A DNA stretch of 61,129 bases, from the NCBI GenBank assembly GCA_016712275.1, contig JADJRI010000025.1, positions 1-61,129 on the forward strand. The letters run 5' to 3'. The position numbers and the translations under genes were made by a program. Under the pieces are notes generated by a model. It had not been told where the DNA came from, did not search any database, and saw only the letters and a program-made list of their open reading frames with translations. This DNA is from Planctomycetota bacterium. GTDB taxonomy: Bacteria > Planctomycetota > Phycisphaerae > UBA1845 > UTPLA1. Positions 30,101 to 39,420 of this stretch are shown piece by piece (within the stretch, counting starts at the first letter, position 1; the number at the start of each line of letters is the position of its first letter).

Positions 30101-30282
30101 ATCAGATCAAGGCCGCAAGAGCCGAATCAAAGGCTTTGGTTTCCCGCGCACGCGAACTAGAAAAGGCCTCGCAAAAGCTCTATGCCAAGGCCGCCAAGCT
30201 GGACCAAAAAGGCGAGGAACTGGAAGACAAGGCCGATCGGCTGAACGAAGAAATGGATGCCGCGGCCGAGCGTGGGCGCTGA
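27157..30282 (+). CDS. BlaR1-like M56 metallopeptidase with duplicated module, His-rich and coiled-coil tail
   Basis: About 1041 residues, much longer than classical BlaR1 (about 600). The N-terminus has several membrane helices (WIIRAALVAGGVFLITS, IVLVPLAALVAVI, ALWFVLLIWLVAGAIV). A long linker (about residues 90-360) follows, then TM helix IPVSFWICGIVLVFAARF and the peptidase segment with zinc site FHELAHLRRRDHW (H455 region) and VWWIRGRLREEAENCCD. After TM ILALAVLGTGWISTPAR, the C-terminal half holds a short coiled coil (LEKRLERLEERIARLTEML), two related ~55-residue modules (about 760-815 and 819-873), a His-rich stretch (about 902-930) and a final coiled coil (936-1041). No penicillin-binding domain. 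GGAGGA before ATG 27157 is ideal. Confidence 0.85.
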   Translation: MRAKSSNALDWIIRAALVAGGVFLITSSEGPTLLWRNSIVLVPLAALVAVICRWLPCRPVTRHALWFVLLIWLVAGAIVPPVSFESAGSPSEISANNNGILSPASKTNQPATELAVSGDRAGRLPLAQHASAQPAVESAIRTYETRPVDFSVIEDRPTGESDPGAVQEEMAHDPFESPEGDVPSPNPAATIRDADIVACGELNSLPTDQEFTGESFAESIPTPPLTVARTESSEQSGFSPVAESDGQLSLLSADLAGWISTRYGDFRDEVVGWASRRTPNHSEVRMTRIQARRAVESWSPAMAAIQVNQAGPVDDETTAFSDYVADTYASSVSFISARLKVWAAAISGVRDALGRLPAIPVSFWICGIVLVFAARFHRARHFRGLMRTGRVAPSSIRREVRSASKQIGLIEAPITLLVKDQVSPMIWFDGRPTLVLPETLWQELDDAGRKAVLFHELAHLRRRDHWVCRIESLIGAIYWWHPLVWWIRGRLREEAENCCDAWVTWLQPGGRRAYAEALIRTNQFISQPNASVPAGAIGMTSGPARRFARRLTMVMTQTVTPTTSRSTLILALAVLGTGWISTPARSCDPKKDEDTDKALVVAPAVPCTSVIAPISDAPVPPLQSMLISTAPSTDPVAEPVLASMMGTASLLELAPLVTLTLDDREGSGNGRAARDESLEKRLERLEERIARLTEMLEGGHIAVARTPATLSPAMAMPMPPKAGNPVPTSPALVYQDQAAGPGGGVRSRVVAPEGTIYARQYKIPEGRRDGIWELMALPDVPPRVRQIPDGIELQGTREQHAAFSAFVDMICCESGETVQRYRLPENKFKAMTSLMSRSDVPVLIEAGDKEIRVHGTGAVQHIFREFVELIHPRRAAAGPIGVAPTGAATAEPTWLAQVEAGEHAAALEEAMASEHADHAEHSEAKHKHQLVEVDALRKAAQELIQQAAQLESEADRLSDEADEFSDRAAELIEEAESSGIDDQIKAARAESKALVSRARELEKASQKLYAKAAKLDQKGEELEDKADRLNEEMDAAAERGR

Positions 30283-30572
30283 GTCGGAACAATTGGGCAT
30301 AATGAGTCGGGTGTGAAACAGCAGTTTCCGGTGTTTCGTCGCTCTGGCACGAAATCGAGGAGTCGGCGCGGCTGTACTTGGCTGCAGGCGGTCATTCCAA
30401 ACGCGTCGATTGCTTGGCCCAATTCCTCGATAGTGTGTGTCACTCAACCAGAATCCGAAACAATCGCCAAAGTGCTGCGCGATCCAATTGCCGGCGGCGA
30501 TCGTACGCTCATCAACTTCGCTCAGTGTAAACGGTTTGACCGGGCTTTTTTTTTTTGGGGGAAGTCTCGCGT
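30283..30572. other. Intergenic region with weak hairpin and T11 run
   Basis: 290 bases without a gene. At the right end CGGT (30532-30535) and ACCG (30539-30542) can pair, followed after three bases by a run of 11 T (30546-30556) directly before the GGGGGAAG ribosome site of the TPR gene. It may end the blaR1-type transcript, but the stem is only 4 bp. Confidence 0.35.
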
Positions 30573-33500
30573 ATGCAATCGCGCCGACTCATTCTGCCGC
30601 TTTTTGTTACAACGTTGGTGTGTTTGACGTGTTGGGTGGCCGGCGCGGCCGAGCCGGACCCTGGCGAGAATTCTCCGCGCGGCGCGGACGCAAGATCGCT
30701 GGCGGCCGCCAATGGTTTTCTCAATCGCGGACATTTCGATCTGGCGATACAGGAATACCGGCGATATCTCTCGGCCAATCCGAATTCGAACAGTTCCGAC
30801 ACGGCGCGCTACGGCCTTGCCGTTGCCTTGTTTCGCACTGAAAAAAAGGCGGAGGCTGTCGAGCCGCTTGTCGCGTTGGATGCCAGGGATGATTTTCAAT
30901 TCGCCGCTGAAGTCGACATGATGCTCGGGCAGTGTCGCATGGGCGCGGGCGATTTGGAGAAGGCGGCCCAATCCTTTCGCAATCTTCTCGATGCTCACGC
31001 AAATCACGCGCTGGCCGACGATGCCGCGGCGCAACTGGTCGAAGTGCTCTTTCGCATGAACAACGATGTTGATGCCGCCGGACTTTGTAGCACATTTTTT
31101 TCGAAATGGGGGAAGTCGCCGCAGGCCGATCGCGCCGCATATTTCGGCGGCCTTGCGGAATTGCGACTGAAGCACGCCGACAAGGCTGCAAATCGATTCA
31201 AGTGGATTCTTGAGAAGCACAAAGACAGCGCCTTTGCGGCCCACGCGCAACTGCTCTTCGCCCGCAGTTTGCAAGAGAGCGATCCTGATGGTGCATCGGC
31301 GGCATATAAGATCATATTGTCACAAAGCAAATCGCCCTATCGCGATGATGCCGCGTTGGGGCTTGCCGGCTTGTACCGCATGAAAGGCGACTACGAAGCA
31401 GCGGCCAAGTTGCTCGAGCCTCTCGTTGATACGAACAAGAATTCGCCCTTCTTGATAAGCGCGCGTTTGCAACTCGCCCATGTGGAATTCGGCCGGGGGA
31501 ATTTTCAGGCGGCGCTCCGGTTGTTTCAGAAACTGGCGTCCGATTCCACGAATGACGCAGAGCATGCTGGATATTGGGCTGCAAAGTGCCATCTTCGTCT
31601 GAATCAACCGGCCGATGCCGCACGTCTCTTGGACTCCGTCGTCAAGTCCGCCGGCGAAAACCCACAGCTTCCCGAAATGTTGTTCGATCTTGCGGTTGCC
31701 CGGCACCGTGACGGCCAGGCTCAAAGCGCCGTTCACGCGCTGAAGGAGCTGGTCGATCGTTTTGAGAATCATTCACTCGTGCCGTCTGCATGGCATCTTC
31801 TGGCGGTCATCGCCCACGAGAGCGGCGAATACGCCGAGAGTTTGAAATGGACCACGCGGTTTCTGTCGCAACATGGTGAACATGAACTGACGCGGCAGGT
31901 CCTGCTGCTTGCCGGCGAAAACGAGTATTTGCTGGCGCACTATGGAAAATCCGAACGACTGTTTCGATCGTTTCTTGAGAAAAACCTAAATGAACCCGGC
32001 TCGTCCACAGCTCAATATCGACTGGGCATGGCGTTGTATCACCAGGAAAAATATGATGAGGCCCACGCGATTCTGTCTCAATTGGAAGCCGGCGATACGA
32101 AGGCGTTCGGCTCGATTTTTCTGGCCCTCGGTGACATGGCTTTTCGAAAACAGGAATGGACGGCCGCGCGAGATTACCTGACAAGGCATCTGCAGACCAA
32201 ATCCGCGGATGCCGCCGACGAGGCACTATTGAAGTGTGGGCTTTGCGCCGCCCGGCTTGAAAAGCACGGAGAGGCCGTCGAGTTGTTCGATCGCCTGCTA
32301 GCCGACTTTCCAGAGAGTGCGCAAGCGATGCAGGCCCGATTCGAGCGCGGCCAATCGCTCATGGTTCAGTCGTTGTTCGAAAAAGCGGCCGCGGATTTTG
32401 ATGCCGTGCTAAAAATCGACGAGGCGTCACGTTTTGCACCCGCGGCGCGGCGACACCTTGCCGCCATTGCCATGCAAAATCGCGATTTCGCCTCTGCTGC
32501 CAAACAATACGAAAGCCTTTCATCCGAATCTCAGCGCGGCGACAACGGCGAAATTCTCTATCAACAGGCCATCGCCCAGCTTGCGTCAAAGGATGAGGCC
32601 GGCGCTCGAAAAACGCTTCGAAAACTTTTGCGACGATTCAAGGATTCACCACGTGCCAACCTTGCAAAGGCCCGTCTGGCCATTCTGGAGGCAAGCGACG
32701 GCAAGTGCAAAGAGTTCATGGAGATGCAAGGCGATATCGACGTTGATTCGCTCGATCCAGCCATTCAAAGGTCACTGGCCTACGAAAAGGCCTGGTGTCT
32801 CAAATCGCTTGTCAAGCCGGACGATGCCATGAAAAGCTATCGAAGCCTGCTGGAGCAATCCGCCGATGACGCCGTCGCGGCACACTCGCTGGTGGAAATC
32901 TCAGAAATGGAAATGGATGCCGGCCGCTTTGAGGCAGCCCTCGAGAACCTGTCGGCGTTTGAAAAGTTGGAGTCGGTCGGTTCCCTCGAATTGCCCGTTT
33001 CACTGCGCGAGCAGGCGTTGTATCGCCACGCCGTCGCACTTTTTAACCTGAAGCAGTTCGGTCAATCCGCACGCTATTTCGACCGCTTCTGCAAGGCCTT
33101 TGAAACGAGCGACATGCTTGTCTCGGCCGGTTACTTTCAGGGCGAATCTCATTACCAGTCAGGCGAGTATTCCGCCGCGGCTTCCTGCTTCGATCGGGTC
33201 ATCGCCGGAAAGTCGAGCCCCGCCGAGCGGGAAACCTCATTGCTTCGCGCCGGAGACTGCCGCGCCAAACTTCAGGAATGGGCAAAGAGCGAAGCGGCAT
33301 TCGAGGGCTTTCTCGATCAGTTCAGTTCGAGCGAACAGTGGTATCAGGCGCAGTTCGGTCTCGGCTGGGCGCGCGAAAATCAGGGTCGCCACGGCGACGC
33401 GGTCAAGTGCTATCGAAAAGTCGTCGAACGACACTCCGGGCCAACCGCCGCCCGAGCGCAATTTCAGATCGGCCAGTGCCTGTTTGCCCAGAACAAACTG

Positions 33501-33734
33501 GAAGATGCCGTCGCGGAACTTCTCAAAGTCGACATTCTCTATGCCTATCCGGAGTGGAGTGCCGCGGCGCTGTATGAGGCCGGTCGATGCTTCGAGCAGA
33601 TGAACAAGATGGCCGAGGCCGGGCGGCAATTCAAAACAGTGGCGGAGAAATACAAATCGACCAAATGGGCCGAATTGGCAAGAACGAGGCTTGAGGCAAT
33701 TGCTTCGATCGACGCGCCGGGTCGCGGAACTTAA
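30573..33734 (+). CDS. Large periplasmic tetratricopeptide-repeat protein
   Basis: 1053 residues with a Sec signal peptide (LILPLFVTTLVCLTCWVAGAAE) and then TPR repeats to the end. Typical A/B helix signatures recur, such as GHFDLAIQEYRRYLSANP, AAQSFRNLLDAHANHALAD and AAASCFDRVIAGKS. Repeats of this CpoB/YbgF/BamD-like kind scaffold envelope complexes. It stands directly before exbB/exbD-like genes (29-base gap), a context seen for Tol-Pal and related energised systems, so a scaffold role in that machine is inferred. The ATG at 30573 has a GGGGGAAG ribosome site; an in-frame TTG at 30555 is unlikely. Confidence 0.85.
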   Translation: MQSRRLILPLFVTTLVCLTCWVAGAAEPDPGENSPRGADARSLAAANGFLNRGHFDLAIQEYRRYLSANPNSNSSDTARYGLAVALFRTEKKAEAVEPLVALDARDDFQFAAEVDMMLGQCRMGAGDLEKAAQSFRNLLDAHANHALADDAAAQLVEVLFRMNNDVDAAGLCSTFFSKWGKSPQADRAAYFGGLAELRLKHADKAANRFKWILEKHKDSAFAAHAQLLFARSLQESDPDGASAAYKIILSQSKSPYRDDAALGLAGLYRMKGDYEAAAKLLEPLVDTNKNSPFLISARLQLAHVEFGRGNFQAALRLFQKLASDSTNDAEHAGYWAAKCHLRLNQPADAARLLDSVVKSAGENPQLPEMLFDLAVARHRDGQAQSAVHALKELVDRFENHSLVPSAWHLLAVIAHESGEYAESLKWTTRFLSQHGEHELTRQVLLLAGENEYLLAHYGKSERLFRSFLEKNLNEPGSSTAQYRLGMALYHQEKYDEAHAILSQLEAGDTKAFGSIFLALGDMAFRKQEWTAARDYLTRHLQTKSADAADEALLKCGLCAARLEKHGEAVELFDRLLADFPESAQAMQARFERGQSLMVQSLFEKAAADFDAVLKIDEASRFAPAARRHLAAIAMQNRDFASAAKQYESLSSESQRGDNGEILYQQAIAQLASKDEAGARKTLRKLLRRFKDSPRANLAKARLAILEASDGKCKEFMEMQGDIDVDSLDPAIQRSLAYEKAWCLKSLVKPDDAMKSYRSLLEQSADDAVAAHSLVEISEMEMDAGRFEAALENLSAFEKLESVGSLELPVSLREQALYRHAVALFNLKQFGQSARYFDRFCKAFETSDMLVSAGYFQGESHYQSGEYSAAASCFDRVIAGKSSPAERETSLLRAGDCRAKLQEWAKSEAAFEGFLDQFSSSEQWYQAQFGLGWARENQGRHGDAVKCYRKVVERHSGPTAARAQFQIGQCLFAQNKLEDAVAELLKVDILYAYPEWSAAALYEAGRCFEQMNKMAEAGRQFKTVAEKYKSTKWAELARTRLEAIASIDAPGRGT

Positions 33735-33763
33735 ATGGGGCGTACCCGGAGGGAGTTAAGCGG

Positions 33764-34597
33764 ATGATGCACTCAATGTTTGAAATTGGCTGGCTCATTC
33801 TCGCTCAGGCAACCGAGCCGGCCGCAACAAACCCGGCGGCGATCAATTCGATGTGGGACTGGATTGTCAAAGGCGGGCCGGTCATGGTGCCGATCGGTCT
33901 CTGCTCGATGATCGCATTTGCCATCGTGGTAGAACGTCTTGTCATGCTTCGCCGGCGAAGCATCATTCCGGGTGATTTTGTTGCAAATGTGCGTCGAGAA
34001 CTCGACAGCGGAAGGGACGGACGCGATCGCGCCATCCGATTCTGCACACAGAGTGGCACGCCCCTTGGCGAAATCTTCGCCGTCGGAATCAAGCGCCTCG
34101 ACGAATCGATCGATCTGCTCGAACGGCACATTCAGGACGCGGGCGAACGTGCGATTGCAGTCTTGAGAAGGCGTCTGCGGGCACTCACGCTCATCGCCTC
34201 GCTCAGCCCGCTGCTGGGTCTGCTCGGAACAATCTTTGGAATGATCGAGGCGTTTCAGACCGTGGCCGTTTCGCAAGAGGCTCTCGGCAAGACTGAAATG
34301 CTCGCGTCGGGAATCTATCAAGCCATGATCACGACCGCCGCCGGCCTCATCGTGGCCATACCGGTGATCATTTGTTATCACTGGATATGCGGGAAAATCG
34401 ACGCGCTCGTTGAGGAAATGGACAAGATCGTCGTCGATTTTGTCGAGCAGTATGCAATCGTCGGCCGCGACGTCGCACGGCCGATTCCGGTTCGCTCAAC
34501 CTCAGCAACCGATGGCAATGGCGAATCGAAACGCGCGCCGAAGCCGCGACCGGCAGATCCGTTGATGCAACCCCCATTTAGCGGGCCAGCGATATGA
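33764..34597 (+). CDS. MotA/TolQ/ExbB proton-channel protein
   Basis: 277 residues, inner membrane. Converts proton motive force into movement of a partner protein. Three membrane segments: MVPIGLCSMIAFAIVVERLV, LTLIASLSPLLGLLGTIFGM and MITTAAGLIVAIPVIICYHW, with the hallmark PLLGLLGTIFGMIEAF and the T/A-rich third helix. The C-terminus is cytoplasmic and basic, ending KRAPKPRPADPLMQPP. It overlaps the ExbD gene by 4 bases (ATGA), so the two are translationally coupled. Strong GGAGGGAG ribosome site. The N-terminal 45 residues include a hydrophobic start that may be a further membrane segment or signal. Whether it is TolQ- or ExbB-like cannot be told from sequence alone. Confidence 0.92.
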   Translation: MMHSMFEIGWLILAQATEPAATNPAAINSMWDWIVKGGPVMVPIGLCSMIAFAIVVERLVMLRRRSIIPGDFVANVRRELDSGRDGRDRAIRFCTQSGTPLGEIFAVGIKRLDESIDLLERHIQDAGERAIAVLRRRLRALTLIASLSPLLGLLGTIFGMIEAFQTVAVSQEALGKTEMLASGIYQAMITTAAGLIVAIPVIICYHWICGKIDALVEEMDKIVVDFVEQYAIVGRDVARPIPVRSTSATDGNGESKRAPKPRPADPLMQPPFSGPAI

Positions 34598-35009
34598 TCG
34601 TCAAACGCACACATGAAACGCCGGGACCCATCGTCGACCTGACGCCGGTGATCGACATGGTCTTCATGCTGCTCATTTTCTTTCTCGTGGCAACGACCTT
34701 TCAGCAGGCGGAGCGCGAAATGAAAATCGCGCTGCCCCATGCGTCCGCCGCCGGGCCCATTTCACTCTCCTTGCGCGAAATCGTTGTCAATGTCGACGCG
34801 ACCGGCGCATCGTCGTCAACGGCCGCGACCTATCCGTCGATCGGTTGAAGGAAATGATCGCCGATGCGGTGAAGGATAATCCGGAGCAAAAGGTAACAGT
34901 GCGCGGCGATCGCGCGGCCTCCTATGCGTCGATTGTGCAGGCGCTCGATGCGTGCAAGGCGTCGGGCATTCAGGAGCCGTATCTCGACACCGTACTATCG
35001 CACGAATAA
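34594..35009 (+). CDS. ExbD/TolR biopolymer transport protein, one frameshift
   Basis: About 138 residues after repair. N-terminal membrane helix with the proton-binding aspartate: VDLTPVIDMVFMLLIFFLVA. The periplasmic domain is TolR-like: IVVNVDATG then GRIVVNGRDLSVDRLKEMI, VTVRGDRAASYASIVQALD and ACKASGIQEPYLDTV. The frame breaks near 34803 (acc-gg-cgc), one missing base, and continues to the TAA at 35007-35009. Coupled to exbB by a 4-base overlap. Its partner in the membrane complex is the preceding MotA/TolQ/ExbB protein. Confidence 0.9.
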
Positions 35010-35083
35010 CACCCGGCTCGCAAGAGATTCGCAATCAATACGCAGTTTCGATCCGGTTTATCCGGCATTGGGTTTCCAGATCC

Positions 35084-38000
35084 ATGAAACGAATTCTAAA
35101 ACGACTGTGTATTGCACTTGCCGTTCTAATTGTGATCGGCTCGGGAGTCGTCGTTTGGAAACTGTGGCCGCGAACCAAGGTGCTGTTGACCGATGCCGAC
35201 GCCATTCGCGTTCCCAGCGACGGGGCGGCCGTGCGCGATGTGCTCTGGCGACCGGCCGAAGCCCTGCCCGGTCTCATTAACACGGCCGATGACGACTACG
35301 AAGCCGAAATCAGCGAAGACGGGATGACGTTGTTTTTCGTCCGCGGACGGCCTGGGAAGAATGCGGACATATTCGTGTGTCAAAAGGCCGACACCGGATG
35401 GGGCGATCCGCATCCGCTCGGAAACGTCAATTCAGAATATGACGATCTGGGGCCGGAACTCTCCGCCGACGGCCGAACGCTTTATTTTTACAGCAACCGG
35501 GAGGGCAGCCTCGGCGGCTTCGATCTCTGGATGGCACGCCGGGGCGAGTCGGGCTGGCGCGAGCCGGTCAACCTCGGCAGGGCGGTCAATTCGCCATTTG
35601 ACGATTACGGCCCAGCACTTTCGCCCGATCAAGGGCAACTCTATTTTGCCTCCAATCGCCCGCGCCCCGACGACGCCCAGCCGCTTGATCCTGATACCTG
35701 GCGTGCGACACTTCGCGTAGATCGACAACAGCGGGATTTCGATCTCTATGCGACATCTCTGGCCGATGCCGGGCCGCAGCCGGCCGTGCCCATACTCGAA
35801 GTCAACACGCCATTCGATGAAGGCACGCCAACCCTGAGTCCATTTGGAGATTTTTTGTATTTCGCGTCCAATCGGCCGGGTGGCTCGGCGGTTTTGATAT
35901 CTACCGATCGCGCCGCGTTCGCGGCACCCATGAATCGCCCACCAATCTCGGCGACACCATCAACACAATCGCCAACGAGATGGACCCCGAGCTGAGCCTG
36001 GGCGGCTATGGGCTGCACTTTAGTTCAGACCGATCGATGGCGTCCGACACGAAACCAGACGACCGATCGCATTATGATATTTATTATTCCGCGTCGCGCG
36101 AGGTCTTTCGCGAAGTGGAAACGCAAAACGCATCGATCGATTGGGCCGCATTGTGGCGATCCGTAGGTCCGAATCTCCTGTGGGCGCTCCTTGCCCTCAT
36201 GTTGCTGGCGCTGCTTGCCGCATTGATGCGGGATTTCAAGGACCGGCGGCTCAGTCTGCTCGCCCGATGTCTGTTTGCCTCGCTCATGGCCCACATGCTG
36301 CTCATGCTGCTTTTCAATGTCTGGCAGGTCGGCACTGCGGTGGCACGGGCTTTCAATGGACACGAAAAGATTCAAGTTTCGCTTGTGTCAGCCGCGGTGG
36401 GCGAGCAGATTTTTTCGCAAGTGCGGGGCGATTTCACGGACATCGAGCCTCTGACCCCTGCTGTCGCGTCGATTGATCGGGCCGAACCCGAAATGAATCA
36501 ACCCAATCTCGTTGAGCCGATCGAGCCCTTGTCGATCACAAGCCTCGATTCTCCACCAACACAAATCCACGATGCGACCAAGCTGGAAATGCAGGTCGTT
36601 ATGGACGCCTCCCTGTCAAAGAGCGCGGCCGAACGAGCCAATGAGAATGAACCACCCAGCGAGGCGCTTCAAGTGCAGATGGAATTCGCCGATATTGCCG
36701 CTCCCGCGGTTGACGAACGCGAAGTCGCATCTGAAGCGATCCTGAAGTTCCGTGACGAATTTCCGGAAGTTGTTTTGTCACCCGCCAAGTTGGAAATCGC
36801 CACTTCGCAGCCGGTCATCGAACGCATTGATCTTGCCGAGATGAATGAACCACCTCCCACGACAAGCGAAGTGCCGACCTCCTTGTTGACGAATTTGACC
36901 GACGAGTCTCTGGATGCCGCGATTTCCCGTGCGCTTGCGCGTCAAATCGAATCGGACAGCGAACCCGTTGAGTATGTGCAGATCGATCAGTCGATGGGTG
37001 GCTCGGACTTCGCGATTCCGACCGCCCACGAAGCCGAAAATAACGCTGAAGAGGAGACCCCACTAGCGGTTCCGATGGCCGTCGCGTCATCGCAGCCTCT
37101 CCATGCCGATGCCGGCGATTTAAGGGAAACACAAGTCGCCGCGCCGCTCGGTCGGGTCGAATTTGAGCCGACGACGGCCCATGGTGCTGTACAAATGTCA
37201 CCGGAGTCTCTGGCCGCTTCGGAAGTGGCAGACTCCGAAACTAGTCAAATAGAATTGGGCCTGTTTGAGAATTCGACGGAGCCCGTCTCCGGTGCGGCCG
37301 CTCCCATGGCAGAACTTGCACTCACATTGCCGGGAGCCGACGCGACCCAATCCGCCCATGAAGCGGTTGAATCTTCGATCGTGTTGGCTCCGAAGGCGAT
37401 TCAGGGTCAACACGTGAATCTTGGCATGGCCGAAGCCGACCCCACAAAGGTTGAACCGATCGCCGTCGCCCGATTCGAACCCGCGAAATCCAATCGAAGC
37501 GATGGCGAGCCGATGAAGTTGCCCGAGGCAACGCCCGGCGATGCCAAATTCGCGGCACTGACTGGTCAAAACACCAGCAGCAAGATTGCGGCGATCGAAT
37601 CTGATTTGCCCGCGCTCGACCTCGCGCTTCCGGCGGAAAATTCAGACATCCTTCCGCCGGACGCGATTGGCATTATTCGCGGCCGCATTCTGGATGCCGA
37701 ATCCTTGAAGCCGCTGGCGAACGGCCTTGTCCGACTGGTGATGCCGGATGATCGCACCATCGAAGCGCCGTCGGATGATGCGGGCGTGTATTCGCTTTAT
37801 GTGCCGCCAACGCCGGACTTTTTCGCGCTCACCGCCTCGCGCGGGGGATACCTGCCCAAGTCGACAAACATCCGCGCCGGCAACCTGTCGCAGACGCCGA
37901 TGAATGTCGACTTTGAGTTGCAACGACAATCCGATCCCCTGATCGCCCTCGAAGAAAAGCCCGACGTCCATCACTTGGGCAATGACCTCTTCGAAGGCAG

Positions 38001-38337
38001 GATCAACAGCAAATTCCAGCGCGAAGCCGAGGGTCGCACGTTTATTTCGCTGTTCAACGTCTCGCGAGAGCAACTCGACGCGGATTACTCCCGAGCCGAA
38101 ATCCACCTGCTCGCCCGGGGCGTTCAGTGCGTGCATCCGATCAGAATCAATGGTCGATTGCTTCGCCGCCGACTGGATGCCTCTCCCAGTGACGGCAGCT
38201 TCGGCGAGTTTGTCGCCGAGTTCGATCCCCATTGGCTCATCGAAGGCGAGAACAGCTTCAAGATTCGGGCACAGTCATGTCGCGGCGATTTGGACGATTT
38301 CGAATTTGTGAATATTCAGATTCGATTTCTGCCGTGA
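35084..38337 (+). CDS. PD40-propeller / three-TM / long-linker / CarboxypepD_reg envelope protein, one frameshift
   Basis: About 1084 residues after repair. TM1/signal anchor: LCIALAVLIVIGSGVVVW. At least five PD40 blades (about 70-345) of TolB type, such as LGPELSADGRTLYFYSNR, YGPALSPDQGQLYFASNR and PTLSPFGDFLYFASNRPGG. Two further TM helices (about 363-383, NLLWALLALMLLALLAAL; about 396-418, CLFASLMAHMLLMLLFNV) flank the loop RDFKDRRLS, which is cytoplasmic by the positive-inside rule. A ~440-residue acidic, Ala/Pro-rich linker follows, then a carboxypeptidase-regulatory-like beta domain from about residue 863 (IIRGRILDAESLKPLANG). The frame breaks near 35887; one missing G restores GGSGGFDIYRSRR. 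It lies 74 bases downstream of exbD. Start ATG 35084. Propeller and C-terminal domain both face the periplasm. Confidence 0.8.
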
Positions 38338-38424
38338 AGTTTGACCCACATTCGGCAAAAAACTCTCAATGCGTAGCGCCTGCGCATCTTGCACATTTCC
38401 GCTCCCCGGTCCAAACTCTGCGGC

Positions 38425-39032
38425 ATGCCCGGGAAATCAACCAATCCGATTGTATTCTTGGAGGGAAAGCGGCTCTATTTGCGCCCGCTCGAAATGGCCG
38501 ACGAGCCGATGTTGCGCCGTTGGTTCTGCGATGAATCGACGCGTTCGAACCTCGCGATGTTTTGGCCCGTTACGGAGTCATTCCAGAAGAAGTATATTGA
38601 GAACAATGGCGGCGATGAAAAAAACATGTCGTTTGCCATCATTTTGAAGACGGGCCATCGTCCGATCGGATCCGTGGGTTATCATGGCATACGATGGAAG
38701 GATCGCACCGTCGAGTTTGGTATCGCCATCTGCGAAACTGACGCCCGTTCGAAGGGCTATGGAACGGAAGCGACCCTGCTCTTGCTGCGCTATCTGTTTC
38801 ACTCCCTGAATCTGAATCGCGTTCAGCTCGGCGTGTGGGATTTCAATACGCCGGCCATTCGAACCTACGAAAAATTGGATTCACAAGAGAGGGCAATCAG
38901 CGTCAGCATGGCTTTGTGAACGGCCGCTACGTCGATCATTACATGTATGGCATGCTGGCGAGCGAGTTTAATGCCAGATATACGGCACCATCGGCTCCCA
39001 AGTCGCCCCCGAAAGGCGGGAGGCCCAATTGA
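38425..39032 (+). CDS. GNAT-family N-acetyltransferase, one frameshift
   Basis: About 203 residues after repair. RimJ/RimL-like: LEGKRLYLRPLEMADEPML, then IGSVGYHGIRWKDRTVEFG, IAICETDARSKGYGTEA (acetyl-CoA binding loop R-x2-G-x-G) and FNTPAIRTYEKIGFTREG. The frame breaks in an A5 run (38870-38874); a sixth A restores the conserved YEKIGF. The C-terminal tail has a proline-rich stretch (PSAPKSPPKGG). The start at 38425 has no good Shine-Dalgarno. Acceptor substrate unknown. Confidence 0.85.
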
Positions 39033-39415
39033 TCCGGCGACTCGAACAGGATGAGGTGCGACAAAAAAACGTGCTCGGCGAGCCGCTAGTCGCTTGCAGC
39101 CTGTCGCCAGAACCGGCTTTATCGCACCGGCTGCTGCGAAACCGGGCCCGACGACCATGGGGTCCATTCGGTCTGCATCGTGGCCACCGCCGAATTTTTG
39201 GCCTTCAGCAAGTCGCGCGGGAATGACCTGTCAACGCCCAATCCCGCGCACGGTTTCCCCGGCCTCAAGCCCGGCGATCGCTGGTGCCTGTGTGCCTTGC
39301 GATGGGTGGAAGCCCACGCGCCGGCGCGGCCCCCAGGGTCGTGCTGGAAGCGACCAACGAAGCCACTCTGGAATATGTGAAGTTGTCAAATCTTCGCGAA
39401 TATGCCGAGGAGTGA
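39029..39415 (+). CDS. DUF2237-family protein with three frameshifts
   Basis: Small conserved protein of unknown function, about 129 residues after repair. Recognised across three frames: KNVLGEPLVACSLSPE, TGFYRTGCCETGPDDHG, FLAFSKSRGNDLSTPNP, GFPGLKPGDRWCLCALRW and VVLEATNEATLEYV. Breaks near 39112 (A2 for A3), 39120 (T3 for T4) and 39320 (one missing G). The start is probably TTG 39029, with GGGAGG 5-6 bases upstream, overlapping the GNAT stop by 4 bases. Cysteines in GCC and WCLCA are family-conserved. Confidence 0.85.
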
Positions 39416-39420
39416 CCCGC

